Below, piece by piece: positions 13,929 to 22,159 of a stretch of 64,000 nucleotides of DNA; position 1 is the first letter of the stretch; each line of letters starts with the position of its first letter. The notes under the pieces are model-generated. The model had not been told where the DNA came from and searched no databases. It saw only the letters and a list, made by a program, of their open reading frames with translations. The stretch spans positions 2,852,001 to 2,916,000 of the forward strand of contig NZ_AP024585.1 of assembly GCF_018323885.1 (NCBI RefSeq). Direction: 5' to 3'. Origin of the DNA: Citrobacter amalonaticus. Its GTDB lineage: Bacteria; Pseudomonadota; Gammaproteobacteria; Enterobacterales; Enterobacteriaceae. The position numbers and the translations under genes were made by a program.

Positions 13929-14924
13929 ATGGGTCGCAAACGCGCACCCGGTAACGAGTGGATGCCAAAGGGCGTTTTCTTTCGCCCTTCTGGTTACTAC
14001 TGGAAACCAGGTGGAACAACAGAAAAACTGGCACCTGCCGGCGCCTCAAAATCAGAGGTATGGATCGCTTTCGAGAAGGTGGTTGAAGGCAGGAAAAATA
14101 TACTTACCTTCTCCCAACTGTGGAAGAAGTTCCTCAACAGCACGGATTATGCAGATCTAGCCCCGCGAACACAGAAAGACTATCTGGCACATGAAAAATA
14201 TCTGCTGGCTGTTTTCGGTGATGCAGAGGCTAAAGCCATTAAGCCAGAACATGTCAGACGCTACATGGATGCCAGAGGAAAGAAAAGCCGTGTCCAGGCC
14301 AACCATGAACATAGCTCGATGTCTCGCGTTTATCGCTGGGGTTATCAACGCGGCTTCGTTCCTGGTAATCCATGTGTTGGTGTGGACAAGTTCCCCAAAC
14401 CACAGCGTGATCGCTACATCACAGATGAAGAATACCTGGCGATTTATGAACACGCCAGTGAGCCGGTTAAAGCCGCAATGGAAATAGCTTATTTGTGTGC
14501 AGCGAGGGTATCCGATGTACTGAAGATGGACTGGTCCCAGATAATGGAAGAAGGGATTTTCATCCAGCAAGGCAAAACTGGTGTTAAGCAAATAAAGGCA
14601 TGGACTGAACGTTTACGAGCAGCAGTGGATCGGTGTCGAGCATGGGGAGAGGATGGTGCGGTCATAAAAACTATGTATGGAGAGCGTTACTCTTACAAGG
14701 GGTTTAACGAGGCATGGCGAAAAGCGAGGACAGCAGCTGCCAATAAGCTTCGAAGGCCTATTGACTGTACTTTTCATGACCTGAAAGCAAAAGCAATTTC
14801 TGATTATGATGGTTCCACCAGAGATAAGCAGAAATTCAGTGGCCATAAAACAGAATCTCAAGTAATTGTCTATGACAGGAAAATAAATATCACTCCAACA
14901 TTAAATAAAAAAGCCCCTCTTTGA
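13929..14924 (+). CDS. int: tyrosine recombinase (prophage integrase)
   Basis: This 331-aa integrase should join the phage att site to the tRNA-Ser gene and reverse the reaction with an accessory factor. An N-terminal arm-binding region (KRAPGNEWMPKGVFFRPSGYYW), a core-binding SAM-like domain (about 60-150, FSQLWKKF... YLAHEKYLL) and the catalytic domain (about 160-325) follow in order. Active-site residues seen are Arg in LCAARVSDVL, Lys in QQGKTG, His in TFHDLKAK (the usual second Arg is Lys here), His in FSGHKTESQ and Tyr in VIVYDRK. Its stop lies inside a convergent terminator. The Lys in place of Arg should be checked against close relatives. Confidence 0.93.
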   Translation: MGRKRAPGNEWMPKGVFFRPSGYYWKPGGTTEKLAPAGASKSEVWIAFEKVVEGRKNILTFSQLWKKFLNSTDYADLAPRTQKDYLAHEKYLLAVFGDAEAKAIKPEHVRRYMDARGKKSRVQANHEHSSMSRVYRWGYQRGFVPGNPCVGVDKFPKPQRDRYITDEEYLAIYEHASEPVKAAMEIAYLCAARVSDVLKMDWSQIMEEGIFIQQGKTGVKQIKAWTERLRAAVDRCRAWGEDGAVIKTMYGERYSYKGFNEAWRKARTAAANKLRRPIDCTFHDLKAKAISDYDGSTRDKQKFSGHKTESQVIVYDRKINITPTLNKKAPL

Positions 14925-14930
14925 GGGGCT
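14912..14930 (-). terminator. convergent terminator between int and the cargo operon
   Basis: AGCCCCTC-TTT-GAGGGGCT is flanked by A's on the left, so on the minus strand it is followed by TTTTTT and ends the three-gene cargo operon. It overlaps the last codons of int and could also slow plus-strand transcription. Confidence 0.82.
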
Positions 14931-15387
14931 ATTTTCGTGTATAGTAATTTTTCAAATTGGCGCATTCTTCTTGTATTTCTTTAATTCTAAAGTCACCCAC
15001 GGATAATTTACGCTGTAGTGTTTTGTCGTCATTATAAGCTTCAGTAGTAATTGCTCTTCTTAAAGAAATAAAGTTGGCATTATTATATTTTTGGCCTTTA
15101 TATTTTTCAATTTCTTTCGCAAGCTGAGTTATATCTTTAATAGATCGAGTTAATTTTCCAAGCTCCAGAATTTCATTCTTATTATTTTCGCCCATCCAAA
15201 AATCAATAGCATCATCCTCTAAGGTTGAAATTGCTTTCTTTATATCGCCAATCCAAGAATTTCTAGCATTTCTGAGCAAGAACCTCCATCCAGCAAATAC
15301 AGAAACTACCCAACCCAGAATGACCAACATCCAAGTCAGCCATTGTTGTGGTGTTGTTCCATTTAGAAAAGTTTTTATATCCTGCAT
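14929..15387 (-). CDS. single-pass membrane protein, third gene of cargo module
   Basis: I do not recognise this 152-aa protein. It has one clear membrane segment (about residues 16-37, WLTWMLVILGWVVSVFAGWRF) followed by a basic stop-transfer (LLRNARN) and a long, charged, helical cytoplasmic part with coiled-coil character. There is no enzyme motif. It starts two bases after the STAS-like gene ends and runs into the terminator. An effector or membrane anchor for the two upstream proteins is a reasonable guess only. Confidence 0.72.
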   Translation of the reverse strand: MQDIKTFLNGTTPQQWLTWMLVILGWVVSVFAGWRFLLRNARNSWIGDIKKAISTLEDDAIDFWMGENNKNEILELGKLTRSIKDITQLAKEIEKYKGQKYNNANFISLRRAITTEAYNDDKTLQRKLSVGDFRIKEIQEECANLKNYYTRK

Positions 15388-15388
15388 T

Positions 15389-15742
15389 TTACTTTTTTCC
15401 GTTCTTTGCTATTAGAGCTTTATTTATATAATCCTTAATTTCATCAATAAGCTCAGGTTCTTCATTTGAAATAAATGTAAATTTATTTACAATTTTGGCC
15501 GGCACCCCTTCACGGATTAACCCACCAAACCCTTCTTCAAGAAAAGAAGAACCATATCCAGCTGAACCATCAAGATCAATAACAACCTCGGAGTCCTTAT
15601 TCTGTATAAAATCATCACCATAAATTTTATTGATTTGGGCAATCAAATATTGCTTAAACTCCTCACCTGATTGAGGTCCTAATTCTCTAAACCTCGCACC
15701 TGGGAATGGAAATTTATCTGCTACTTTTATTAAATGTTTCAC
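15389..15742 (-). CDS. STAS-like DUF4325 protein, second gene of cargo module
   Basis: This 117-aa protein resembles the DUF4325 STAS-like family: after the N-terminal strand region (FPFPGARFRELGPQSGEEFKQYL), SEVVIDLDGSAGYGSSFLEEGFGGLI carries the strand-loop-helix with a Ser pair where STAS phosphoacceptor or binding loops lie. STAS proteins commonly pair with GHKL ATPases as switch partners. It overlaps the ATPase gene by four bases (ATGA), so the two should be made together. The function in this element is unknown. Confidence 0.75.
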   Translation of the reverse strand: MKHLIKVADKFPFPGARFRELGPQSGEEFKQYLIAQINKIYGDDFIQNKDSEVVIDLDGSAGYGSSFLEEGFGGLIREGVPAKIVNKFTFISNEEPELIDEIKDYINKALIAKNGKK

Positions 15743-16863
15743 AATACCACCTCTTTGTCCAAACTATCAATGTCTAACGGTATTGACCATTCAACAATTG
15801 TACCACACATACTTAAATTATGCTCGGTTAATTTATCTTTAGCTACGCCATTCTCTCCATAATATCTATAATAACCTTTATTGCTAAATATAGACAAATT
15901 ACCTACTTTAAACTGATTAATAATAGATAAAACATCAGACAGCCCTTTCCCTCTATTATTTTGATTAGTTCTAGTTTTACCCATTCTGGTTGCTGCTTTA
16001 ATTAAAGCCGAGTCAGTTTTAGTTTTAATATTAAGTAAACCAAGTGTTTTATTAACTAAGTCTGCCCCCCATTTAATAGGCAAAGAACTCGGGATGCCAA
16101 TTCCTTTATCACAAATAACCACGATTAATTTATCTTTATGTACTCCAGCGAATGCCCACCACTTTGTTGCAATTTCATCATCAGCATCGTAGTAAGCATG
16201 TTCGACAGAGTTTGCCATTGCCTCACTAAATCCTTTATATAACTTCCGCTTGGCGGCACGCCCTATTTTGTTTTCAATCTCAATCATTGCGCTCTGGGTT
16301 TTTTGAAGTTCTGATTTTGCACCAGATGCGTAATTCCAATATGAAACATCATCAAAAACTTTAGTTTTACGAGATTCTTTTCCAACAAGATCATAAAAGC
16401 CAACTTGTTTTAGTATACTTTCAGTTTTTTCGTTTTTAGGGTGTTTGAAAGTAATTGCCTTTGATTTGAAAGGTGAAGTCTTCAGAATCAAATCGACCTC
16501 AGATAAAAAACAAATCATCGCACTTGCCGTAATGATAGTGGTTTCATCAAAGTTTATTGATATTTTATTTCTTTGCGATTCCTTTCTAATTTTATTGAAA
16601 AAAGAAACAGTTTTGGTATAGTTATGTTCATAATAAAAATCAATATATTGAGGGGCAGGTATTGATTTTCTTTTATAAGCAATTGTCTTTATAAACAATT
16701 TACTCTTACAATTTATTTTCTTTTTCTTGGCCAACGTTAAGGAGTTTTTATGTATCGAATACACATCACCACTTAATAAAGTATTTTTCAATTTCAGTTT
16801 AAACTGAAACATCATAGCTCTTTTGTTCTTTCGCTTTATAATACGATTCATATAAACATCCAT
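15739..16863 (-). CDS. GHKL-fold ATPase, first gene of cargo module
   Basis: This protein of about 374 aa has a C-terminal histidine-kinase-like ATPase domain: N-box in EAMANSVEHAY (about residue 210), G1 in DKGIGIP, G2 in NRGKGLSDV and a final GTIVEW strand. The N-terminal 190 residues are Lys-rich and unfamiliar, with a STAS/ATPase-like SINFDETTIITASAMICFLSEVD stretch. There is no sensor, DHp or receiver part. Start choice is uncertain: ATG 16863 or 16851, with a TTG at 16890; none has a strong ribosome site. The DNA is clearly AT-richer than its surroundings, which suggests acquisition. Confidence 0.75.
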   Translation of the reverse strand: MDVYMNRIIKRKNKRAMMFQFKLKLKNTLLSGDVYSIHKNSLTLAKKKKINCKSKLFIKTIAYKRKSIPAPQYIDFYYEHNYTKTVSFFNKIRKESQRNKISINFDETTIITASAMICFLSEVDLILKTSPFKSKAITFKHPKNEKTESILKQVGFYDLVGKESRKTKVFDDVSYWNYASGAKSELQKTQSAMIEIENKIGRAAKRKLYKGFSEAMANSVEHAYYDADDEIATKWWAFAGVHKDKLIVVICDKGIGIPSSLPIKWGADLVNKTLGLLNIKTKTDSALIKAATRMGKTRTNQNNRGKGLSDVLSIINQFKVGNLSIFSNKGYYRYYGENGVAKDKLTEHNLSMCGTIVEWSIPLDIDSLDKEVVL

Positions 16864-16937
16864 TCTATGATTTGAACAAAAAACAACCAATGGCCTACAA
16901 TGCTTCTATGATACTAAAAGGGTTGAAATTGGTAACT

Positions 16938-16969
16938 ATTTTCTCAATTGATTTTCTCACATTTTCTCA
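16938..16969. repeat. three ATTTTCTCA direct repeats, candidate integrase arm sites
   Basis: ATTTTCTCA occurs at 16938-16946, 16951-16959 and 16961-16969, 47-78 bp from the tRNA-Ser end. Their position on the phage side of the attachment core matches the three P' arm-type sites that lambda Int binds. Confidence 0.6.
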
Positions 16970-17040
16970 ACGAGACTTTGGTCACTGAAAAGGCATTGGT
17001 TAAGTGATTGAATTGTGGCGGAGAGAGGGGGATTTGAACC
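16970..17040. other. prophage attachment junction (att) at the serU 3' end
   Basis: The phage sequence meets the chromosome at the 3' end of the tRNA-Ser gene, within or just left of about 17016-17040. The tRNA is intact, so the phage must carry a copy of the 3' end as its core. The exact core cannot be set because the other att site is outside the window. Confidence 0.65.
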
Positions 17041-17105
17041 CCCGGTAGAGTTGCCCCTACTCCGGTTTTCGAGACCGGTCCGTTCAGCCGCTCCGGCATC
17101 TCTCC
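17016..17105 (-). tRNA. serU: tRNA-Ser (CGA)
   Basis: This 90-nt gene folds as a class II tRNA with a long variable arm. The acceptor stem is GGAGAGA at the 5' end (17105) paired with TCTCTCC, the CCA end is encoded, the T-arm contains GGTTCAAATCC, and the anticodon loop CTCGAAA gives anticodon CGA, reading UCG. It lies between the prophage and mtfA, as serU does in E. coli, and its 3' end is the integration target. Confidence 0.95.
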
Positions 17106-17198
17106 GTTTTGATGGTTGCCATCATGCCAGGTAATTTGGCATTTTAACAGACCCTGTCCCTTCAATTTTGTTCAAGTGACGAGTTTGCGAGCAAATCG

Positions 17199-17996
17199 AT
17201 GATTAAGTGGCCCTGGAAAGCACAAGACACCGCACAAAATGAGTCTGCTCAGTGGGAGGAAGCCCTTGCAATTCCCCTGCTTGTGACCCTGACCGCGCAA
17301 GAACAAGCCAGACTCATTGCGCTGGCAGAGCGATTCCTGCAACAAAAAAGGCTGGTCGCCCTTCAGGGTTTCGAACTCGACTCGCTGAAAAGCGCGCGCA
17401 TCGCCCTGCTTTTCTGTCTGCCGGTTCTGGAACTGGGTATCGAATGGCTGGATGGCTTCCATGAAGTGCTGATCTACCCTGCGCCCTTTGTCGTCGATGA
17501 CGAATGGGAAGATGATATTGGTCTGGTCCACAACCAGCGCGTTGTTCAGTCCGGACAAAGCTGGCAGCAAGGACCAATCATCCTGAACTGGCTGGATATT
17601 CAGGACTCCTTCGACGCCTCCGGGTTTAACCTGATTATTCATGAAGTTGCCCATAAGCTGGACATGCGCAATGGCGATCGCGCCAGCGGCATCCCGCTGA
17701 TTCCTCTGCGGGAAGTCGCCAGTTGGGAGCATGACCTGCACGCCGCAATGAACAATATTCAGGATGAAATTGATCTGGTGGGTGAAACGGCATCGAGCAT
17801 TGATGCCTATGCGGCGAGCGATCCGGCGGAATGTTTTGCGGTCCTGTCAGAATATTTCTTCAGCGCCCCGGAACTCTTTGCGCCACGGTTCCCCGCGCTG
17901 TGGCAACGTTTCTGCCAGTTCTATCAGCAGGACCCTCTGCAACGCCTTCGTGATAACGAAGACGATGACCCATTTGACCCTGCGCAGGTTCACTGA
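17199..17996 (+). CDS. mtfA: MtfA (YeeI), Mlc-titration factor and peptidase
   Basis: This 265-aa protein has the same length as E. coli MtfA, which binds and inactivates the glucose repressor Mlc and so raises ptsG expression. The zinc-peptidase signature HEVAH is present ([14 protein letters not shown], about residues 148-152), with a downstream Glu in [13 protein letters not shown] as the third ligand. It is a soluble cytoplasmic protein. It stands alone between the serU and asnT tRNA genes, with its own promoter region in the 93 bases after serU. Confidence 0.95.
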   Translation: MIKWPWKAQDTAQNESAQWEEALAIPLLVTLTAQEQARLIALAERFLQQKRLVALQGFELDSLKSARIALLFCLPVLELGIEWLDGFHEVLIYPAPFVVDDEWEDDIGLVHNQRVVQSGQSWQQGPIILNWLDIQDSFDASGFNLIIHEVAHKLDMRNGDRASGIPLIPLREVASWEHDLHAAMNNIQDEIDLVGETASSIDAYAASDPAECFAVLSEYFFSAPELFAPRFPALWQRFCQFYQQDPLQRLRDNEDDDPFDPAQVH

Positions 17997-18049
17997 TCCT
18001 CCATTTTGGGGATTAATTAACCACTTGAAAAAGCGTGCTAATTTTACTG

Positions 18050-18078
18050 TTGACACGCCGTAGCGAGGTCAGTATTAT
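18050..18078 (+). promoter_or_regulatory. tRNA-Asn promoter (copy 1)
   Basis: TTGACA (18050-18055) and TATTAT (18073-18078) are 17 bp apart, followed by a GC-rich discriminator GCGCC, as in stringently controlled tRNA promoters. Confidence 0.85.
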
Positions 18079-18096
18079 GCGCCTCGTTCACACGAT

Positions 18097-18172
18097 TCCT
18101 CTGTAGTTCAGTCGGTAGAACGGCGGACTGTTAATCCGTATGTCACTGGTTCGAGTCCAGTCAGAGGAGCCA
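18097..18172 (+). tRNA. asnT: tRNA-Asn (GTT), copy 1
   Basis: This 76-nt gene has acceptor TCCTCTG paired with CAGAGGA, discriminator G, an encoded CCA, the loop CTGTTAATC with anticodon GTT, and a T-arm GGTTCGAGTCC. It lies between mtfA and cbl, as asnT does in E. coli. Three identical copies follow in the window. Confidence 0.97.
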
Positions 18173-18177
18173 AATTT

Positions 18178-18205
18178 AAAAAGCCCGCTTTTTAGCGGGC
18201 TTTTT
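18178..18205 (+). terminator. terminator of asnT
   Basis: AAAAAGCCCGCT-TTTT-AGCGGGCTTTTT is a bidirectional hairpin. It ends the tRNA transcript and, on the other strand, cbl. The same hairpin follows all four tRNA-Asn genes. Confidence 0.9.
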
Positions 18206-18208
18206 GCT

Positions 18209-19159
18209 TTATATCTGATAATCAATCGCCACGTCATCAGGCTCCATCACCTGCCGCTTGATATCCTCCACGGACAATCCCGCATTACACAGTTCGATAA
18301 ATCGCCAGACGTAGTTGCGCTGGAGTTGCCCGCGCTTCAGTCCTAGCCAGACAGTATTGGCGTCAAACAGATGCCGGGTATCCAGTCGCGTCAGCGCCCC
18401 CTCTTCCTGTTCACCGCTGGACTGTTCCGCCACCAGACCAATCCCAAGTCCTAACGCGACATAGGTTTTAATCACATCGGAATCCTGCGCGCTGAGAACA
18501 ATATCCGGCAGCAGACCTTTACGTGCAAAAGCTTCATCAATGCGGGAACGCCCGGTGATCCCTTGCCGATAAGTGATCAGCGGCCAGTGGGCAATCGACT
18601 CCAGCGTAAGCGGCGAAACCAGGGTCAATGGATGATTATTCGGCACTAACAGGCTGTGATGCCAGCGAAACCAGGGGAAAGCAACCAAAAGAGGATCGTT
18701 GCTCAGCCGTTCACTGGCAATACCAATATCCGCCCCGCCATTTTGTAATAACGTCTCTATTTCCTGCGGCGTTCCCTGAATTAATTCCAGACGAACTTCC
18801 GGGAATAATTCGCGGAAGGCTTTGATCACCCCCGGCAGACTGTATCGCGCTTGCGTATGCGTCGTGGCGATAGTTAACACGCCCGAGGTGTCATTAGTGA
18901 ACAAATCCGCCAGTCGGCGTACGTTACTGGCTTCATTTAAAATGCGCTCGGCGATAACCAATAACGCCTTACCTGGCTCGGTCATGCCAAGCAGACGCTT
19001 GCCCCGACGGATAAATATCTCGATCCCAAGCTCATCTTCTAACTCGCGAATATGCCGACTCACCCCTGACTGTGAGGTAAAGAGCATATTGGCGACTTCC
19101 GTCAGGTTGTAATCCTGACGGGCTGCCTCACGGATAATTTTTAGCTGCTGGAAATTCAC
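18209..19159 (-). CDS. cbl: Cbl, LysR-type regulator of sulfur starvation genes
   Basis: This transcription activator (316 aa) needs sulfate starvation to act and controls genes such as ssu and tau, together with CysB. The N-terminal helix-turn-helix is NLTEVANMLFTSQSGVSRHIRELEDELG, and the rest is the LysR effector domain (TLTLA-like TIATTHTQARYSLP start). I chose the GTG at 19159 (NFQQLKIIREAARQ) because it gives the known family start and length; the open frame extends 26 codons further. It lies next to nac, as in E. coli. Confidence 0.94.
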   Translation of the reverse strand: MNFQQLKIIREAARQDYNLTEVANMLFTSQSGVSRHIRELEDELGIEIFIRRGKRLLGMTEPGKALLVIAERILNEASNVRRLADLFTNDTSGVLTIATTHTQARYSLPGVIKAFRELFPEVRLELIQGTPQEIETLLQNGGADIGIASERLSNDPLLVAFPWFRWHHSLLVPNNHPLTLVSPLTLESIAHWPLITYRQGITGRSRIDEAFARKGLLPDIVLSAQDSDVIKTYVALGLGIGLVAEQSSGEQEEGALTRLDTRHLFDANTVWLGLKRGQLQRNYVWRFIELCNAGLSVEDIKRQVMEPDDVAIDYQI

Positions 19160-19260
19160 TTGTTGCTCCGGATACATCAGACATGCCGCTATTGTTAAAG
19201 TCAGATGTCCGGCATAACAAATAATAAAAACCTGCATCTTATTCCGTCATGGAATAACGT

Positions 19261-20178
19261 TTAACTGACCAACTGCAACTCGCGGTTATCCAGTGCCGGA
19301 CTGCTCACCAGCGACATCAGGATCTCTTTCACCGCCTGTGCCTGCGGTGACAAACTCCCTCTTGCTGACATATTCAGCGACAGCGACAGGCTCATCGACG
19401 GCGAAGTAATGCGTGCCATCCAGCCATTTGCCGCACCACACAGAGAACGCGCGGCGGATTCCGGTAGCACCGTCACGCCCATGCCGCTGGCAATCGCGGC
19501 AGTCAGCGTGGCTATCGACTCAATCTCGCCGATGACTTTCGCCGTTAAACGGCGCAGTGAGAAGGCTTCATCAACCCGCAACCGGACTGCGCTGTAGTCA
19601 CGAGGGAGAAAAAGATTCATCTGTGCAACAGCGGTAAGGTCTACGCTCTGCCCAGGGCAATCGCGGGTACCAACAAGGAAGAGGTCTTCTTTGAGCAGAG
19701 GTTGGCTGGTAATGCCTGCCTGCGGAGAACGCTCGTAGAGCACCGCCATATCCAGGTGACCACTCAATAATTTATCGTTCAGTACGGCACCACTGTTTTC
19801 ATGCAGATACACCAGTACCTCGGGCAGTTCTGCGCGCACCGCCTGTAGCAGCGGCATGGTGACCGACGACGCAGCAGTGCCCGGTGCAAGACCGATCGAC
19901 ACCTGTCCCGTTAAGGTTTGCCCAACATTACAGACAGCTAACTGCGCCTGTTCACACTGACGAAGGATCGTTCGCGCATGGGTGTAGAGAATTTTTCCCG
20001 CTTCAGTCGGCGTCACCCCCCGTTTGGTGCGAATGAGCAATTGCTGATTGAGCTCGCCTTCCAGAGTGGCAACCTGCTGACTCAGCGCGGGCTGTGCGAT
20101 ATGCAATACTTCAGCGGCCTGTGTCAGGCTACCAATATCGACAATTTTCACGAAATATTTCAATCGTCTGAAGTTCAT
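19261..20178 (-). CDS. nac: Nac, nitrogen assimilation control LysR regulator
   Basis: This 305-aa regulator, made during nitrogen limitation, couples NtrC to sigma-70 genes: it activates operons such as hut and put and represses gdhA and its own gene. Residues 1-60 carry the helix-turn-helix (GSLTQAAEVLHIAQPALSQQVATLEGELNQQLL). The ATG at 20178 follows AGGAGG; the long upstream open frame is not needed. A sigma-54 promoter and a possible NtrC site lie upstream, supporting the assignment. Salmonella typically lacks nac, so this helps place the genome nearer Citrobacter. Confidence 0.95.
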   Translation of the reverse strand: MNFRRLKYFVKIVDIGSLTQAAEVLHIAQPALSQQVATLEGELNQQLLIRTKRGVTPTEAGKILYTHARTILRQCEQAQLAVCNVGQTLTGQVSIGLAPGTAASSVTMPLLQAVRAELPEVLVYLHENSGAVLNDKLLSGHLDMAVLYERSPQAGITSQPLLKEDLFLVGTRDCPGQSVDLTAVAQMNLFLPRDYSAVRLRVDEAFSLRRLTAKVIGEIESIATLTAAIASGMGVTVLPESAARSLCGAANGWMARITSPSMSLSLSLNMSARGSLSPQAQAVKEILMSLVSSPALDNRELQLVS

Positions 20179-20458
20179 TTTGCCTCCTGTCCGGAATGCC
20201 AGAACCCATGCTGGCAGTGATGTCAGGAGAGAATTGCAAGATGCTTGCCAGTTTCGGATAAGAGGAGGAATTGGTGTTAAATCGCCGTAAAATAAGCATT
20301 TATGATTGTTATCGGTAATATCGATTCTCGTCAGCGGTTTCCGATCTGCCCCATCCGGGGTAGACACGCACCAGAATGGGGCAAAGCCCACCGGAGACCG
20401 AAAGTTCACCGCTTTGCTGGTTTTGTCAGCAAACAGACGCACAATCGCATTTCCCCCT
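20179..20458. promoter_or_regulatory. nac upstream region with sigma-54 promoter and NtrC-like site
   Basis: On the minus strand TGGCAAG-CATC-TTGCA (20250-20235) matches the sigma-54 consensus, with the GG and GC exactly 12 apart, and would start transcription near 20224. GCACC-AGAAT-GGGGC (20368-20382), about 150 bp upstream, resembles the NtrC site GCACC-N5-GGTGC with one mismatch. Confidence 0.75.
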
Positions 20459-20487
20459 TTGACAACCCCAATCGTCGTCGCTAATAT
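20459..20487 (+). promoter_or_regulatory. tRNA-Asn promoter (copy 2)
   Basis: TTGACA (20459-20464) and TAATAT (20482-20487) are separated by 17 bp, and are followed by the discriminator GCGCC. Confidence 0.85.
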
Positions 20488-20505
20488 GCGCCTCGTTCAC
20501 ACGAT

Positions 20506-20581
20506 TCCTCTGTAGTTCAGTCGGTAGAACGGCGGACTGTTAATCCGTATGTCACTGGTTCGAGTCCAGTCAGAGGAGCCA
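20506..20581 (+). tRNA. tRNA-Asn (GTT), copy 2
   Basis: The sequence is identical to asnT over 76 nt, with anticodon GTT and encoded CCA. It lies between nac and shiA. By position it matches the asnW region of E. coli, but I leave the exact symbol open because the copies are identical. Confidence 0.97.
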
Positions 20582-20591
20582 AATTTTGAAG

Positions 20592-20611
20592 AGCCCGCTT
20601 TTTAGCGGGCT
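20592..20611 (+). terminator. terminator of tRNA-Asn copy 2
   Basis: AGCCCGCT-TTTT-AGCGGGCT followed by TTTTTGC is the same hairpin as after the other copies. Confidence 0.9.
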
Positions 20612-20789
20612 TTTTGCTTTTTCGGACGCCATATCCGCTTCATTTTCCTGTTCTGCCCTTTGTGGATTAAAAATCGTTTTCTCTTCCTGTCTGTCGCGGT
20701 AGTCTCATAACAACCACTTATAGGTTGGCCGCAATGTGTGTGACTCTTATTCCCATACTAATAATAAAATCAGTACAAACAGGATTACT

Positions 20790-22106
20790 ATGGATTCCAC
20801 CCTCATCTCCACCCCCTCCGTAGAGGAAACCCCATCGCTTAATCGCGCCAGACGTGCCGCGCTGGGCAGCTTTGCCGGTGCCGTCGTCGACTGGTACGAT
20901 TTTCTGCTTTATGGCATTACCGCCGCACTGGTCTTTAACCGTGAGTTTTTCCCGCAGGTCAGCCCGGCAATGGGTACGCTTGCCGCATTTGCCACCTTTG
21001 GTGTCGGTTTCCTGTTCCGTCCGCTGGGCGGCGTGATCTTCGGCCACTTCGGCGATCGCTTAGGCCGTAAGCGGATGCTGATGCTCACCGTCTGGATGAT
21101 GGGTATTGCCACAGCATTGATTGGCATTCTTCCTTCATTCGCCGCTATTGGTTGGTGGGCGCCGGTACTGTTAGTACTGCTGCGCGCGATTCAGGGATTT
21201 GCGGTCGGCGGTGAATGGGGCGGTGCCGCATTACTCTCCGTAGAAAGCGCGCCAGAAAACAAAAAAGCGTTCTATAGCAGCGGTGTACAAGTGGGCTACG
21301 GCGTCGGTCTGCTGCTTTCCACAGGTCTTGTGTCATTGATCAGTTATCTGACGACCGACGAGCAGTTCCTGAGCTGGGGCTGGCGTATTCCGTTCCTGTT
21401 CAGCATCGTCCTGGTGCTTGGTGCGTTATGGGTGCGAAACGGGATGGAAGAGTCAGCAGAATTTGAACAGCAGAAACAGCAGGCGCCTGAAGAGAAAAAG
21501 CGCCTGCCGGTGATGGAAGCGCTCGTACGCCATCCGGGTGCCTTTTTAAAGATTATTGCACTCCGTCTGTGCGAACTGCTGACTATGTACATCGTTACCG
21601 CATTCGCCCTGAATTACTCGACGCAAAACCTCGGCCTGCCGCGTGAGCTCTTTCTGAATATCGGCCTGTTGGTCGGAGGGTTAAGCTGCCTGACCATCCC
21701 CTGCTTTGCCTGGCTGGCAGACCGCTTTGGCCGTCGGCGCGTCTATATTACCGGTGCGTTGATTGGCACGCTAAGCGCATTTCCGTTCTTTATGGCTCTC
21801 GAATCACAGTCGATTTTCTGGATTGTGTTCTTCTCGATCATGCTTGCTAACATTGCTCATGACATGGTGGTCTGTGTGCAGCAACCGATGTTCACCGGCA
21901 TGTTCGGTGCAGGATATCGCTACAGTGGGGCTGGCGTGGGTTATCAGGTTGCCAGCGTGGTGGGCGGCGGATTCACCCCCTTCATCGCCGCGGCGCTGGT
22001 TACCTTCTCCGGTGGCGACTGGCACAGCGTGGCTATATACCTGCTGGCAGGCTGCCTGATTTCGGCCGCCACCGCATTGCTGATGAAAGATAAGCAACAC
22101 GCCTGA
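20790..22106 (+). CDS. shiA: ShiA, shikimate transporter (MFS)
   Basis: This 438-aa inner-membrane symporter imports shikimate, a precursor of aromatic amino acids. It has about 12 membrane segments and the MFS sugar/metabolite:H+ symporter signature between TM2 and TM3 (GDRLGRKRMLM) and its repeat (ADRFGRRRVYI). The length equals E. coli ShiA when counted from the ATG at 20790; the frame opens earlier at 20736 without a ribosome site. It is a single gene between a tRNA-Asn and amn. Confidence 0.93.
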   Translation: MDSTLISTPSVEETPSLNRARRAALGSFAGAVVDWYDFLLYGITAALVFNREFFPQVSPAMGTLAAFATFGVGFLFRPLGGVIFGHFGDRLGRKRMLMLTVWMMGIATALIGILPSFAAIGWWAPVLLVLLRAIQGFAVGGEWGGAALLSVESAPENKKAFYSSGVQVGYGVGLLLSTGLVSLISYLTTDEQFLSWGWRIPFLFSIVLVLGALWVRNGMEESAEFEQQKQQAPEEKKRLPVMEALVRHPGAFLKIIALRLCELLTMYIVTAFALNYSTQNLGLPRELFLNIGLLVGGLSCLTIPCFAWLADRFGRRRVYITGALIGTLSAFPFFMALESQSIFWIVFFSIMLANIAHDMVVCVQQPMFTGMFGAGYRYSGAGVGYQVASVVGGGFTPFIAAALVTFSGGDWHSVAIYLLAGCLISAATALLMKDKQHA

Positions 22107-22159
22107 GTTCTCTGCGAGGGCCATTCGGCTCTCGCCTCTTCTCTAAAACTCTGACTTTT

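Noticed and set aside
14157-14591. Minus-strand 144-aa frame inside the integrase
   Set aside because: It lies wholly antisense to int, shows no family pattern and has no ribosome site.
16864-16890. TTG start of the GHKL ATPase at 16890
   Set aside because: It has no ribosome site and ATG codons lie shortly downstream, so I use ATG 16863 while noting the doubt.
1-17040. Insertion sequence in the prophage
   Set aside because: No transposase frame or IS-type terminal repeat was seen; the broken genes are explained by small deletions.
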